Positions 1 through 9,655 are shown, counted from the first letter of the stretch. The stretch is 52,959 bases of DNA from Lysobacterales bacterium (GCA_013042835.1 JABDPJ010000278.1:1-52959), one strand, 5' to 3'. The notes: a model not told the origin generated them from the letters alone. Program-made: numbers and translations.

Positions 1-1896
1 CTGCTTGATTTCGAGTTCAAGCTGTACACGGTTATCCGGCGTAATCAAAGGCGTGGCCCGAAGTTCGAGAACCGCTTCTTTGAACTGAACCGCCGTTGCA
101 CCGGAAGACGCAGCCTGTTCGTAAGGAATTTCCACACCCTGTTGAATGAATGCTTCCGACTGGTTGGCGGTAACAACCCGTGGCGTGGAGATGACCTCGC
201 CGTCACCTTCCGCTTCGAGAGCCGTGAGTTCAAGGTCCAGCAGGACGTTACCGGCCAGGAAAGAAACACCAATGGAGCCGGCATTCGCGTCAGCGACTGG
301 CAGGTTGACGTTATAACGCTCAGGAAAACCCGGAATATCAATTATTCCTTCATCATTCGGATCGGTTGCCGGATTCACCAGATCCGCACCCGGGCCATCA
401 CCTGCGACCGCAAGAATATTTCTCTTGTTGTGCCACCCCGTGACACCAAATCGTACGCCGATCGCGTGCGCAAAATCACTGCTGGCGATTACGATACGTG
501 ACTCGATCTGAACCTGCCGGACGGGCCGGTCAAGGTCCTGCACCAATTTTTGGATTGCTTCGATCCTGTCCGGCGTATCCGTCACCATCAGGGTGTTGGT
601 CCTGGCGTCGATAGCAATTGAGCCACGATCAGACAATAGCCCTGCATCGGCCCCGCCTTCAGAATTGGTCCGTGCGGAGTCGATCAACTCCTGCAGGTCT
701 TCGGCGGTTGCATAACTGACACTGATTAATGCAGTAGCCAATGGCTCAAGCTCCTTGCGATCCCGCATGGCCTGCAACAGTTGTTGCTCACGGGCGGCTA
801 TATCAGCCGTCGGCGCGATCCAGATGACATTGCCATTTTCACGCATATCCAGGTTACGGGCATCGAGTACGATATCAAGCGCCTGGTCCCATGGAACATT
901 GGTAAGCCTCAGGGTCAGGTTGCCACTGACGTTGTCAGCAACCACGATATTGAGTTCGGAGACATCGGCAATCAATTGCAGGACCGAACGTACCGGGATG
1001 TCCTGGAAGTTAAAGGTGACTCGCGCTCCGCTGTATTCCTTCTCGCTGTAAAACTCGACGATATCCTCGGAGGCATCAATCGTAGCCGCGGCAAGTTCTG
1101 AAACTTCGATGACCCAGTCGTTGCCGGACTGGTATGCCATGTGTTCATAAAGACCGGACACTTCCAACTCCACCCGCACAACACTGCCCATCTCCCCGGC
1201 ATCGATAATCTGCACCGGAGTGGCGAAATCAACCACGTCGAGGCGCTGGTTCAGTGCCTCCGGAAGTTTCGCGTCAAAGATGTCAACCGACAGACCACCC
1301 TCACGTGAATTGACTGAAATATTCGAGTTTTCCTGGTCGAGGCTGACGATTACCCGGCTCTGACCATCTTCTCCACGTCGAAAATCGACATTCTGCACGG
1401 TATATTTTTCTGTTCCGGTACTTTGCGGAACGGTCGAGCCTGAACCGCTGCCGGAAATTGACAGTACAACCTGGCCGTTTGCTGACTGGTAGTCATAGGC
1501 TACCGGCATGGAGAGATCCACCATGACCCGCGTCCTGCCACCTGCAGCCAGGGTCGTGAACTTCTGCACCGCCCCGACACCCACTGACACGGGCCCGGAA
1601 TCAACCTGGCTATTGGTATCTGCCAAATCCAGAATGATTCGCGCCGGACTTTCCGTCGCAAATACGCTGACATTCGGATCGTCACCAGCAGTCGACAGCG
1701 TAATGGTCACATCACCCGCGGCATTGCTGCTGTAATCCGCTGCAGTAACATCGCTTGATGCCCAGGCCGTCAATGCCGGCAATATCACTAATGCCAAACC
1801 CAGACCCAATCGAACTCCAGTCTTCCTGCTCTCCATAAACTGTCCCCAACTACCGGCCATTATCCGTTTCAATTTAAAACCTCTTATACGTTGCAT
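1..1896 (-). CDS. pilQ: Type IV pilus secretin PilQ (partial, 3' end off window)
   Basis: Outer-membrane secretin through which the type IV pilus fibre leaves the cell. The minus frame is open from position 1896 to the left edge, giving 632 residues; the ORF track misses it because no stop lies inside the window. My reading shows an N-terminal signal-like segment (VRLGLGLALVILPALTAWA), two AMIN-type beta regions (about residues 50-255), a secretin/TonB short N-terminal domain near 295-365 (FNFQDIPVRSVLQLIADVS), an N1-type domain near 385-455, and the start of the secretin domain (GDGEVISTPRVVTANQSEAFIQQG). PilQ proteins are usually about 700 residues, so roughly the last 80 are missing. ATG codons at 1896 (GAGGG upstream), 1860 and 1836 are possible starts; 1836 would place the signal peptide at the very N-terminus. 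Last gene of pilMNOPQ, 43 bp after pilP. Confidence 0.93.
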   Translation of the reverse strand, partial: MQRIRGFKLKRIMAGSWGQFMESRKTGVRLGLGLALVILPALTAWASSDVTAADYSSNAAGDVTITLSTAGDDPNVSVFATESPARIILDLADTNSQVDSGPVSVGVGAVQKFTTLAAGGRTRVMVDLSMPVAYDYQSANGQVVLSISGSGSGSTVPQSTGTEKYTVQNVDFRRGEDGQSRVIVSLDQENSNISVNSREGGLSVDIFDAKLPEALNQRLDVVDFATPVQIIDAGEMGSVVRVELEVSGLYEHMAYQSGNDWVIEVSELAAATIDASEDIVEFYSEKEYSGARVTFNFQDIPVRSVLQLIADVSELNIVVADNVSGNLTLRLTNVPWDQALDIVLDARNLDMRENGNVIWIAPTADIAAREQQLLQAMRDRKELEPLATALISVSYATAEDLQELIDSARTNSEGGADAGLLSDRGSIAIDARTNTLMVTDTPDRIEAIQKLVQDLDRPVRQVQIESRIVIASSDFAHAIGVRFGVTGWHNKRNILAVAGDGPGADLVNPATDPNDEGIIDIPGFPERYNVNLPVADANAGSIGVSFLAGNVLLDLELTALEAEGDGEVISTPRVVTANQSEAFIQQGVEIPYEQAASSGATAVQFKEAVLELRATPLITPDNRVQLELEIKQ

Positions 1897-1939
1897 GGCT
1901 TGTACCCTCAAGGTCGCGCTTTTCCATGCGCCAACCGGA

Positions 1940-2479
1940 TTATCCTTCGTCCAAGGCGATGGAGGCTTCTCTTACCAGCCAGCCACCCCCGCCATCCGAA
2001 ATTAGTTCACTTAATCCCACTTCTGTATCACGTACACTCACCACTTGCCCGTGGTTTTTACCCATGTAGTCACCCTCAGGCACCCGGTGAATAACGCCTT
2101 CCGGGTCACGTACCAGGGCCCAGTAAGATTCTCCTTTCCCAAACGTACCCACCATCGCCAGGGTATCCAGTTCATAACGTTCCAGATATTGTTTTGGCCG
2201 GTCGAAATCCGGCCTTGGCCCCGTGTTGGAAGTTGACCGTACGTCGTCACTGCCTTCGGAAATTGACTGGCGGAATGGATCCCGTCCGGTTTGCCCTTCA
2301 TATTCATAAGGCGTGTAAGTCTTGACCGGCGGAATAGGTGGGATCGGATCAGCTGGCCTCGCCTGGACTGCAGCGACGTAATTATCGAGATCTTCCATGC
2401 TCTCGCCGCAAGCTGACAACATAAGTGCTGTCAGCAGCGCTACTGCGATAAACCTTAGCTGTTTGCCAATATGTTTCAT
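1940..2479 (-). CDS. pilP: Type IV pilus inner-membrane lipoprotein PilP
   Basis: 179 residues. PilP is a lipoprotein that links the PilN/PilO inner-membrane complex to the PilQ secretin. The N-terminus has a lipoprotein signal with lipobox LSAC, giving lipidated Cys24. It is followed by a flexible proline-rich segment (RPADPIPPIPPVKTYTPYEYEG) and a C-terminal beta domain with the family pattern RYELDTLAMVGTF and WALVRDPEGVIHRVPEGDYMGKNHG. Length is normal. The start overlaps the pilO stop by 4 bp (ATGA), so translation is probably coupled. Confidence 0.95.
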   Translation of the reverse strand: MKHIGKQLRFIAVALLTALMLSACGESMEDLDNYVAAVQARPADPIPPIPPVKTYTPYEYEGQTGRDPFRQSISEGSDDVRSTSNTGPRPDFDRPKQYLERYELDTLAMVGTFGKGESYWALVRDPEGVIHRVPEGDYMGKNHGQVVSVRDTEVGLSELISDGGGGWLVREASIALDEG

Positions 2480-3120
2480 GGCGCCGCCTCCGCTGCTCTC
2501 TGAGCGACCTCTTCTTCATCAACATAACGATAAGTCTTGACCCTGCCCTCCAGGATCAAGCGACCCTCTGAGTCACCGTACCGGCTCTGGTTTGCAGCCG
2601 CGCGTTTCAGGGATATGTCATGCATGGTAAGGATCACAACGCGTGGCAGCGCGGCCACACCGCCGACAAAATCACCGAACTCATGATAATCGCCCAGCAT
2701 ACGAATGGCGATCGGTCGTTCAGCATAGAAGTCCTGAAAAGCTTCAGCCTGCGGTTCAAATAGCTGCACATCAATACCGGCGGCCAATGCTGTCTGGGAT
2801 ATATCCACCAGCAACTTGTCCATCTCGGTCTTGTTGGGCAATTGCCTGAACATGGTCTCAAGCAACTCTTCCATATCCGCCAATTGCTGCTCATAGGCCT
2901 CGAGATTGGCGGCTTTTTGCTGCTTGAACTCAAAATCGGCCATCAGGGCCAGTTCCTGCTGCCTCGACTGCTCCAGTTCAATTTTCTTGTCATCGATGAA
3001 CAGGAAGTAACCGGCAACCAGGATCAAAATCAATGCAACGCTTAAAATAAGGTATCTAACCGATCCGGGCGCACTACCAATATCTGAAAAGTCAGCAGAT
3101 CTAAGGTCGTCAATGATCAT
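2476..3120 (-). CDS. pilO: Type IV pilus alignment protein PilO
   Basis: 214 residues. PilO is a bitopic inner-membrane protein that dimerises with PilN and passes the signal between PilM and PilP/PilQ. One membrane segment (about residues 24-42, LILSVALILILVAGYFLFI) is followed by a coiled coil rich in Gln, Glu and Leu, then a ferredoxin-like periplasmic domain (LLVDISQTALAAGIDVQLFEPQ). It overlaps pilN and pilP by 4 bp each. Family length is about 207, so it is complete. Confidence 0.94.
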   Translation of the reverse strand: MIIDDLRSADFSDIGSAPGSVRYLILSVALILILVAGYFLFIDDKKIELEQSRQQELALMADFEFKQQKAANLEAYEQQLADMEELLETMFRQLPNKTEMDKLLVDISQTALAAGIDVQLFEPQAEAFQDFYAERPIAIRMLGDYHEFGDFVGGVAALPRVVILTMHDISLKRAAANQSRYGDSEGRLILEGRVKTYRYVDEEEVAQRAAEAAP

Positions 3121-3719
3121 TGCAAACCTCCCTGTTCCAGGTTGTCAAAGCCGTCTTCTTCTTCAGCTGTCTTCGGTGGCCGCAAATTAACCTTTATGTT
3201 GAATTCGTATGGCTCGGTTGCAGTGGCTGGATTTGGTGCCGAACGCACAACACTGAGCTGAGTATTAATGAAAAGATCATTCTGCGCCAGTTCCCTCAAA
3301 TAGGCCGATACCCTCGCGTTGGATTGGCTGGTGCCCACCAGGGCCAGTGTAGCCCCCTGCTGTCGAATACTGGTAAGCGTTACGCCCACCGGAATTGACT
3401 TGGCGAGATTATCCAGCAATTCCACCGTCATTGAACGACTGGCCTGCAATCTTTCGATAACTTGTTTACGTGAGAGCAGGCGGGCGCGGGTGCGCTCCAA
3501 CTCTTCGATTTTCCTGATCCTGATTTCCAGCTTGCTGATTTCTTTCTGGATAACCTCATTCCGGAATTGTTGATGCTTGATTTTCTGGTCGAACACCGAC
3601 ATTCCCAAAAATACCAGGACGATACCCATTACAGCGGTCATCAGCAACGTGGACATGAAATGCCGTTGCCGTTCCCGGCGTTGTTCCTCCCGCCAGGGGA
3701 GTAGATTGATTCTGGCCAT
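3117..3719 (-). CDS. pilN: Type IV pilus alignment protein PilN
   Basis: 200 residues. PilN binds cytoplasmic PilM through its short N-terminal tail and pairs with PilO in the periplasm. The PilM-binding motif is intact at the extreme N-terminus (MARINLLPWREEQRRERQ), followed by a membrane segment (about 21-43, FMSTLLMTAVMGIVLVFLGMSVF), a coiled coil and a small alpha/beta domain. The start codon shares one base with the pilM stop (TAATG). It is a conserved member of the operon. Confidence 0.95.
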   Translation of the reverse strand: MARINLLPWREEQRRERQRHFMSTLLMTAVMGIVLVFLGMSVFDQKIKHQQFRNEVIQKEISKLEIRIRKIEELERTRARLLSRKQVIERLQASRSMTVELLDNLAKSIPVGVTLTSIRQQGATLALVGTSQSNARVSAYLRELAQNDLFINTQLSVVRSAPNPATATEPYEFNIKVNLRPPKTAEEEDGFDNLEQGGLQ

Positions 3720-4777
3720 TAGTCAAACCCTCTCAAAGCCAGTCCCATGGCTATCATCAGGTTATTGGCGTTACGTTTCAGCACGGTAACCGCCACATTC
3801 TGTGCTAAATCCAAACCGGTTACTGGGTCCGCAACCCGCGTTGTCATCCCCAGTTCCTGTTGAACCATGGGTGCCAGGCCTTTCAATGAAGCGCCGCCAC
3901 CAGACAGGTAAATCGTGCTGATATTCGAGTACTCGTTACTGGACGCATAGAACTGCAAGGCACGACTGATCTGGTGTACGATATTCAGTTGGAAGGGCTC
4001 CAGGACCTCTTCCTCGAAATCCTGTGGCGCCTCTTCATTACGCTCAAAAAATGCAGCCTGTTCCGCAGTCATATCATAGCGGCGTTGGATTTCTTCCTGT
4101 AACTGGTGTCCGCCAAATGGGTGATCACGGGTGTAAATGACGCGGCCACCCTTGATTACCAGCAAAGTGGTCAGATCGTAACCGATGTCAAAGAAACCGA
4201 CGGCGTCATTGCGGTTAACACCATCGCGGTTGCGTATCAACTCGAAGGCATTTGCGATCGCGAACGCCTCAACGTCCACAACCTTGGCTTTCAGGCCCGC
4301 ACTGTCAATAGCATCCTGACGGCTCTCGACATTCTCACTCTTACTCGCCGCCAGCAGGATATCCATCAAGTCCACATTGCGCGGCGAGGGTCCCAGGACT
4401 TCAAAGTCGAGACTGACTTCGTCCAGGGGGTAAGGAATGTATTGATTGGCCTCAATTTGCACCTGACTTTCAATATCGGCTTCGGCAAGATCTGCCGGCA
4501 GACTGATCGTCTTGGTGAAAACGGCCGAACCGGAAACCGCGATCGCACAGTTTTTGGCACGCGTGCCCGAAGCCCTGACCGCCCTGGAAATCGCGTTCGA
4601 TATGGCTTCTACATCCTGTACGGCCTTATCCACCACCACACCTTCGCCAAGCGGCTCAATTGCAAAGTGGTCGATCCGGTATCCGGACCCACGGCGTGAC
4701 AACTGCAACAGACGCACACTTGTCGAGCCAATATCCAGCCCTATCACTGGATCTGTTTTCTTCCCAAACAGTTTCAA
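3719..4777 (-). CDS. pilM: Type IV pilus actin-like ATPase PilM
   Basis: PilM is a cytoplasmic FtsA/actin-fold protein that binds ATP and the PilN tail and anchors the alignment complex. The phosphate-binding motif is clear (DPVIGLDIGSTSVRLLQL), as are later actin-like motifs (VGFFDIGYDLTTLLVI, IYLSGGGASLKGL). The track ORF begins at a TTG at 4852 with no ribosome binding site and 25 atypical extra residues. I prefer the in-frame TTG at 4777, preceded by GGGGGAG (short spacing), giving 352 residues, close to the roughly 354 usual for the family. First gene of pilMNOPQ and divergent from ponA. The exact start is uncertain. Confidence 0.92.
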   Translation of the reverse strand: MKLFGKKTDPVIGLDIGSTSVRLLQLSRRGSGYRIDHFAIEPLGEGVVVDKAVQDVEAISNAISRAVRASGTRAKNCAIAVSGSAVFTKTISLPADLAEADIESQVQIEANQYIPYPLDEVSLDFEVLGPSPRNVDLMDILLAASKSENVESRQDAIDSAGLKAKVVDVEAFAIANAFELIRNRDGVNRNDAVGFFDIGYDLTTLLVIKGGRVIYTRDHPFGGHQLQEEIQRRYDMTAEQAAFFERNEEAPQDFEEEVLEPFQLNIVHQISRALQFYASSNEYSNISTIYLSGGGASLKGLAPMVQQELGMTTRVADPVTGLDLAQNVAVTVLKRNANNLMIAMGLALRGFD

Positions 4778-4852
4778 GACTCCCCCATTCTTTTTCCATG
4801 CCAATGGTTTAGTGAGACTTCTTATAGCTGTTTTTAACAGAAAACTCTGCAA

Positions 4853-5085
4853 TACTCAAACACCAATTTGGCATTCGGTTACAGAATCGATGGGCGCAGT
4901 AGCGAACGACCGTTTGATTAAAACAGCGGGAAACCACTGGCATGGTGAGTTGTTAACACTCGTCACAACCGGCCACTTCCCTGTCCGATGCGGTGTATCA
5001 TTTTCTGTCCCTTCCCCCGCTATCCGGAGAAGGCTATATCAACTAAAATTCCATGTTGTACACGTAAGCATAGCAGGATAAAGAT
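4853..5085. promoter_or_regulatory. Divergent pilM / ponA intergenic region
   Basis: This 233 bp gap separates the divergent pilM operon and ponA and must hold the ponA promoter. pilM transcription may start within the 75 bp downstream of 4852 if the later pilM start is right. I see AGGA at 5075-5078, seven bases ahead of the ponA TTG. I found no convincing -35/-10 pair or operator. Confidence 0.4.
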
Positions 5086-7575
5086 TTGAAAAAAGTATTT
5101 CGTTTAATTTTTCGCTTTTCAATTGTCTCAGCCATACTCGGACTGGCTACGCTTGCCGTTATCTATCTTGTTGTTTCCAAAGATCTTCCAGACGTTGAAA
5201 CACTCCGTGATGTACAACTCCAGGTACCGCTAAGAGTTTACACCTCTGATAGCCGGTTGATAAGTGTCTTCGGTGAAAAACGTCGAATTCCGGTTGGAAT
5301 CGACGAAATGCCCCATCACCTGGTCAATGCATTTATTGCCGGTGAGGACGCCCGCTTCCGCGTCCACCCCGGGGTGGATTACCAGGGTATTTCCCGGGCG
5401 GTCTGGACGCTTGCGACGACGGGTGAGAAGTCGATTGGCGGAAGCACAATCACACAGCAACTGGCAAGAAACTTTTTCCTTACGCTCGAAAAAACCTTTA
5501 CCCGCAAGTTCAAGGAAATTTTTCTCGCATTAAAAATTGAACGTGAATTGTCCAAGGATGAAATCCTTGAACTGTATCTCAACAAGATTTTATTGGGTCA
5601 TCGCGCCTACGGTGTCGGCGCAGCGGCGGATGTTTACTACGGCAAATCTGTCGGCGAATTGAGCCTGGCCCAATGCGCCATGCTGGCAGCACTCCCCAAG
5701 GCACCGTCTAGAATCAACCCGATCACTTCGCCGGAGCGCGCGATGGAGAGGCGGGACTACGTATTGGGCCGCATGCTGGAACTGGAGTACATCGACGACG
5801 TTGAGTATCAACAGGCCAAAAAAGAAAGAAACACCGCTTTTTACCATGGCGCAACGACCGAGGTTTCGGCCCCCTACCTTGCGGAAATGGTGCGCAAGGA
5901 GATGTTGGCGCGATATGGCCAATCCGCCTATACGGCAGGCTTCGAGGTTTATACCACCATCAAATCCCAGTTCCAGACAACGGCTAACCAGGCGGTCACC
6001 GACGGCCTGGAAGAATATGATCACAGGCACGGTTACCGCGGTGCAGAGGGGCATGTCGAGCTTGAAGAAAGCAAAACCATAGAGGACTGGAATGAAATAC
6101 TGCGCCCCTACAAACCGGTGGCGGGGTTGGCGCCCGGGCTGGTAACCGAGGTGGATGAAGACCTGGCACTGGTCTACCTGTACAGCGGCCAGACCATTGC
6201 CCTGACACTGGATGATTTGCGCTGGGCAAAACGGTTCATCACCCGTGACAGGGTGGGTAAGGAACCGGAAAGCGTGGCGGCGGTGCTGCAAGCCGGTGAT
6301 ATTATCCGCACCCGCCTGAGAGACAGCGGCAGCTATGAACTGGCGCAATTGCCCGAACCTGAGGCTTTGCTGATTTCTCTCAGTCCTTATGATGGATCCA
6401 TCAAGGCACTGGTTGGCGGCTATGACTACACGCGCAGTAAATTCAACCGCGTTGTACAGAGCCGGCGGCAACCGGGATCGGGATTCAAACCATTCATTTA
6501 CTCAGCCGCATTGGCAAAAGGCAAAACCACCGCAAGCATTGTCAATGATGCCCCTATTGTTTTCAGTGACGCTGAACTGGAACGGGACTGGAAACCACAG
6601 AATTTCGAAGAGAAATTTTATGGTCCAACAAGGTTGCGGGAAGCCATGGTCAACTCCCGCAATGTCGTTTCCATCAGGCTGTTGCGGGAGGTGGAAATAC
6701 CCTATGCGACTGAATACATCAGCCGCTTCGGATTCGACCCGGCTGAATTGCCGGATAACCTCTCCATGGCGCTGGGCAGTGCGTCGCTTATACCCATCAG
6801 CATCGCCAGGGGTTATGCGGTTTTCGCCAACGGCGGATACCTGGTTGATCCATACTTCATTGAACGGATAGTCGATGCAAAAGGCACCATGCTGTTTGCT
6901 GCCAGCCCCAAGGTGGCCTGTTCGGACTGTTTTACCGATGAGGGGACTGACAGTGAACCAAGCGACATTCCAGAACCAACGGAACCGAGCTTTCGCCCAT
7001 TGCAAATCGAAGCGCAAGAGGACCTGGAAGTCACCCACCAGGATTCGGCCGTTGTACAAAACGCTGTCTCGAAACCTTCACCCGCAGAGCGTGTAATCAG
7101 CGAGCAAAACGCTTTCCTTATCCGGTCCATAATGATGGATGTCGTCAGACGGGGTACCGGAAAGAAGGCCATGGAACTGGGCCGCAACGATCTCGCAGGC
7201 AAAACCGGCACGACCAATGAACAACGCGACGCATGGTTTTCGGGTTACAACGACGAAATCGTCACATCAGTTTGGGTGGGATTCGACAGTCATGAACCCA
7301 TGGGGCGCAACGAAGTTGGTGGAAAAGCAGCACTGCCTATCTGGATAGACTACATGCGTGCAGCCTTGCAGGACGTACCCGACAAAGCACCCGAAATACC
7401 CGAAGGCATCACGCGGGCCCGCATAGATCCACAAACGGGCTTGGTGGCCAGGGTTGGCAATAATGACGCGATTATGGAAGTATTCAGCTTGGGTAGTCTT
7501 CCCCCTATGGAAGATGCAGTGGAAGGAGATCAGTCTGATGCAGTCACGGAAGAGGACCCATATGACAATTTCTGA
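5086..7575 (+). CDS. ponA: Bifunctional penicillin-binding protein 1A
   Basis: 829-residue class A PBP (MrcA/PonA) that polymerises and cross-links peptidoglycan in the periplasm. One N-terminal membrane anchor (about 8-31) precedes a GT51 transglycosylase with the catalytic Glu87 motif (GEDARFRVHPGVDYQG) and GGSTITQQLARN. An OB-like insertion domain (about 315-420) follows, then the transpeptidase with SxxK at Ser465 (PGSGFKPF), SxN at Ser524 (NSRN) and KTG at Lys706 (AGKTGTTNEQRDAWFSGY). The start is TTG with AGGA seven bases upstream. Placement next to pilMNOPQ is common in gammaproteobacteria. The 3' end overlaps the next gene by 14 bp. Confidence 0.96.
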   Translation: MKKVFRLIFRFSIVSAILGLATLAVIYLVVSKDLPDVETLRDVQLQVPLRVYTSDSRLISVFGEKRRIPVGIDEMPHHLVNAFIAGEDARFRVHPGVDYQGISRAVWTLATTGEKSIGGSTITQQLARNFFLTLEKTFTRKFKEIFLALKIERELSKDEILELYLNKILLGHRAYGVGAAADVYYGKSVGELSLAQCAMLAALPKAPSRINPITSPERAMERRDYVLGRMLELEYIDDVEYQQAKKERNTAFYHGATTEVSAPYLAEMVRKEMLARYGQSAYTAGFEVYTTIKSQFQTTANQAVTDGLEEYDHRHGYRGAEGHVELEESKTIEDWNEILRPYKPVAGLAPGLVTEVDEDLALVYLYSGQTIALTLDDLRWAKRFITRDRVGKEPESVAAVLQAGDIIRTRLRDSGSYELAQLPEPEALLISLSPYDGSIKALVGGYDYTRSKFNRVVQSRRQPGSGFKPFIYSAALAKGKTTASIVNDAPIVFSDAELERDWKPQNFEEKFYGPTRLREAMVNSRNVVSIRLLREVEIPYATEYISRFGFDPAELPDNLSMALGSASLIPISIARGYAVFANGGYLVDPYFIERIVDAKGTMLFAASPKVACSDCFTDEGTDSEPSDIPEPTEPSFRPLQIEAQEDLEVTHQDSAVVQNAVSKPSPAERVISEQNAFLIRSIMMDVVRRGTGKKAMELGRNDLAGKTGTTNEQRDAWFSGYNDEIVTSVWVGFDSHEPMGRNEVGGKAALPIWIDYMRAALQDVPDKAPEIPEGITRARIDPQTGLVARVGNNDAIMEVFSLGSLPPMEDAVEGDQSDAVTEEDPYDNF

Positions 7576-8191
7576 AAAGCCACACGGCAACAACCATAAA
7601 AAGTCTGCCCAGGCACGGCGCATTATTGCCGCCGAGGCCGCGCGCATCATGGCTACACAGGCACAATCCAATTTCAGAATCGCCAAGATGAAAGCAGCGG
7701 AACGACTCGGAGCCGATATGAGAATGGCGCTGCCCAGTAACGCCGAAGTCGAGCGGGCATTGCGGGCCTACCAGGGATTTTATGGCGGGCAACGACATAT
7801 CCGACACCTGAATGCCATGCGGGGCACTGCGTTACGGGTCATGCGCAGGCTGGAGTGTTTCAGCCCCAGGCTGGTGGGACCGGTACTCGAAGGGACAGCA
7901 GATGAACACTCCCGGTTAACGCTACATGTTTTTAACGACCCGCCGGATGCAGTCGTCATCCACCTGCTGGATAACGGCATTGCCTTCTATCATGAACAGC
8001 GAAAAATTCGCTGGCATGACGGTAGTTACCACCAGGTGCCGCTACTGGTGTTCGACGCGGATAACATCGATGTCGAGTTGATGCTATTCGATGGCATTGA
8101 TTTACGCCAGGCCCCGCTCAGCCCGGTAGACGGGCGCCCGCAAAAGCGGGCGTCGCTGTCAGACGTGGAGTGTCTGCTGGATCAGGCCTGA
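7562..8191 (+). CDS. Uncharacterised protein, degenerate nucleotidyltransferase-like fold
   Basis: 209 residues counted from the ATG at 7562, preceded by AGAGGA; the longer track ORF would overlap ponA by more than 120 bp. No function is recognised. The N-terminal third is a basic helical segment rich in Ala and Arg. The middle, SPRLVGPVLEGTADEHSRLTLHVF, has the layout of the minimal nucleotidyltransferase strand GSxARGxAxxxSDIDL, but the metal-binding Asp residues are not kept. A later strand (DNIDVELMLFDG) and a conserved-looking tail (RQAPLSPVDGRPQKRASLSDVECLL) follow. I recall similar proteins in other gammaproteobacteria but no assigned role. Coupling to ponA suggests co-expression. The fold is inference. 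Confidence 0.8.
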   Translation: MTISEKPHGNNHKKSAQARRIIAAEAARIMATQAQSNFRIAKMKAAERLGADMRMALPSNAEVERALRAYQGFYGGQRHIRHLNAMRGTALRVMRRLECFSPRLVGPVLEGTADEHSRLTLHVFNDPPDAVVIHLLDNGIAFYHEQRKIRWHDGSYHQVPLLVFDADNIDVELMLFDGIDLRQAPLSPVDGRPQKRASLSDVECLLDQA

Positions 8192-8196
8192 AAACT

Positions 8197-9486
8197 TCAA
8201 CGCGAGCCTATTTGCTTGTAGTCCCGTTCTGCCGCCCCGGCGTAAACCTGGCGTGGACGGCCGATAGGCGTACCTACATCTTCCTGCTCCAGCCACTGGG
8301 AAACCCACCCAACCGTCCTGGCTATGGCAAACATGACCGTGAACATGCTGGTCGGAATACCGAGCGCCTTGTAAATTATTCCAGAATAGAAATCGACATT
8401 CGGATACAGCTTCTTGGATATGAAGTACTCGTCTTCGAGGGCAATGCGCTCCAACTCCATCGCCAGCGACAACAGCGGGTCATCACTACCTATCTCCTGC
8501 AAAACTTCATGTGCAGCCTGGCGAATGATGGTGGCCCTGGGATCGTAGTTCTTATAGACCCTGTGACCGAAACCCATCAACCGGAACGGATCATTCTTAT
8601 CCTTGGCGCGGTCGATGAACTCGCCAACCCGGGAAACATCACCAATCTCAGCGAGCATCGTCAACACCGCTTCATTGGCGCCACCGTGCGCGGGACCCCA
8701 CAAAGCAGATATGCCCGCGGCGACACTGGCGTAAGGGTTGGCGCCGGTCGAACCTACGAGCCTGACCGTGGAAGTACTCGCATTCTGTTCATGATCAGCA
8801 TGCAGGATAAAGAGCAGGTCAAAGGCCTTGGCGGCAACCTGGCTCACTTCGTATTTCTCCGACGGCACGGAGAACATCATATTGAGGAAGTTCTCCGTAT
8901 AACTGAGAGAGTTATCCGGGTAAACAGCAGGCCAGCCCATGTGGTGACGGTAGCAGGCCGCGGCTATTGTAGGCATCTTGGCGATCATGCGTATCGCGGC
9001 CAACCTCCGGTGCTTGGGATTATCCATGTCCATCTTGTCATGATAAAAAGCTGAAAGGGAACCCACGACCCCTGCCATCATCGCCATTGGGTGGGCGTCA
9101 TAGTGAAAACCGGAAATAAACGTTCTCAGCTTTTCATGAATCATCGTGTGATAGGTGATCTCCCTGTCGAACGCCTCGAACTCAGCAGCAGTGGGCAACT
9201 CCCCTTCAAGCAACAGGTACGCTACTTCAAGGAAATTACTGTGTTCTGCCAACTGCTCAATCGGATAACCGCGGTAACGCAATATGCCTTTGCCACCGTC
9301 GATAAACGTGATCTTGCTCGTACAACTTGCCGTGGCCGTAAAACCGGGATCGTAAGTGAAGTAACCAAGCGTCGAAGGCAATGCCTTGATCTGCAGTGTC
9401 GGCTCCCCCTCGGTACCCTTGATGACAGGCAATTCAAGACTCTGGCCAGTACTCTCGTCTGTAACGATCACGCGATTATCGGGCAT
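8197..9486 (-). CDS. gltA: Citrate synthase (type II)
   Basis: 429 residues. It condenses acetyl-CoA with oxaloacetate to make citrate, the first TCA cycle step, in the cytosol. The length matches E. coli GltA (427). The catalytic histidine regions are present ([18 protein letters not shown] and [15 protein letters not shown]), as is the late Asp region ([15 protein letters not shown]). The N-terminal beta region ([31 protein letters not shown]) is typical of the hexameric NADH-regulated type. GGAG lies seven bases before the ATG. Its stop faces the previous gene's stop with 5 bp between. Confidence 0.97.
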   Translation of the reverse strand: MPDNRVIVTDESTGQSLELPVIKGTEGEPTLQIKALPSTLGYFTYDPGFTATASCTSKITFIDGGKGILRYRGYPIEQLAEHSNFLEVAYLLLEGELPTAAEFEAFDREITYHTMIHEKLRTFISGFHYDAHPMAMMAGVVGSLSAFYHDKMDMDNPKHRRLAAIRMIAKMPTIAAACYRHHMGWPAVYPDNSLSYTENFLNMMFSVPSEKYEVSQVAAKAFDLLFILHADHEQNASTSTVRLVGSTGANPYASVAAGISALWGPAHGGANEAVLTMLAEIGDVSRVGEFIDRAKDKNDPFRLMGFGHRVYKNYDPRATIIRQAAHEVLQEIGSDDPLLSLAMELERIALEDEYFISKKLYPNVDFYSGIIYKALGIPTSMFTVMFAIARTVGWVSQWLEQEDVGTPIGRPRQVYAGAAERDYKQIGSR

Positions 9487-9604
9487 GGGGCACTCCTTCA
9501 GAATTTGCAGGTTTCACGAATGAGAATCGGTTAGATCCCCTTACATTTAACGGCCTGATAGTATCGCATAAAATTTGCTTTTTTTCCTAACACCCGCCCA
9601 CACG

Positions 9605-9637
9605 AAAAAGCCCGCTACGGCTTCACCGTGGCGGGCT
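9605..9637 (-). terminator. Rho-independent terminator of rpmE2
   Basis: On the minus strand a 12 bp GC-rich stem (AGCCCGCCACGG / CCGTAGCGGGCT, with one mismatch-type A-C position) and a 5 nt loop are followed by a run of five T. It lies directly downstream of the L31 gene and separates it from gltA. Confidence 0.85.
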
Positions 9638-9655
9638 CTGAGTAATTATTCGAAT

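Noticed and set aside
5590-6471. 293-codon minus-strand ORF inside ponA
   Set aside because: Antisense shadow of a clear PBP1A frame with all catalytic motifs.
8127-8153. Hairpin CGCCCGC-AAAA-GCGGGCG near the end of the nucleotidyltransferase-like gene
   Set aside because: Inside the coding sequence, no T-run on either strand; not called as a terminator although it may slow transcription.
8170-9054. 294-codon plus-strand ORF opposite gltA
   Set aside because: Shadow of the citrate synthase frame; no ribosome binding site or motif.
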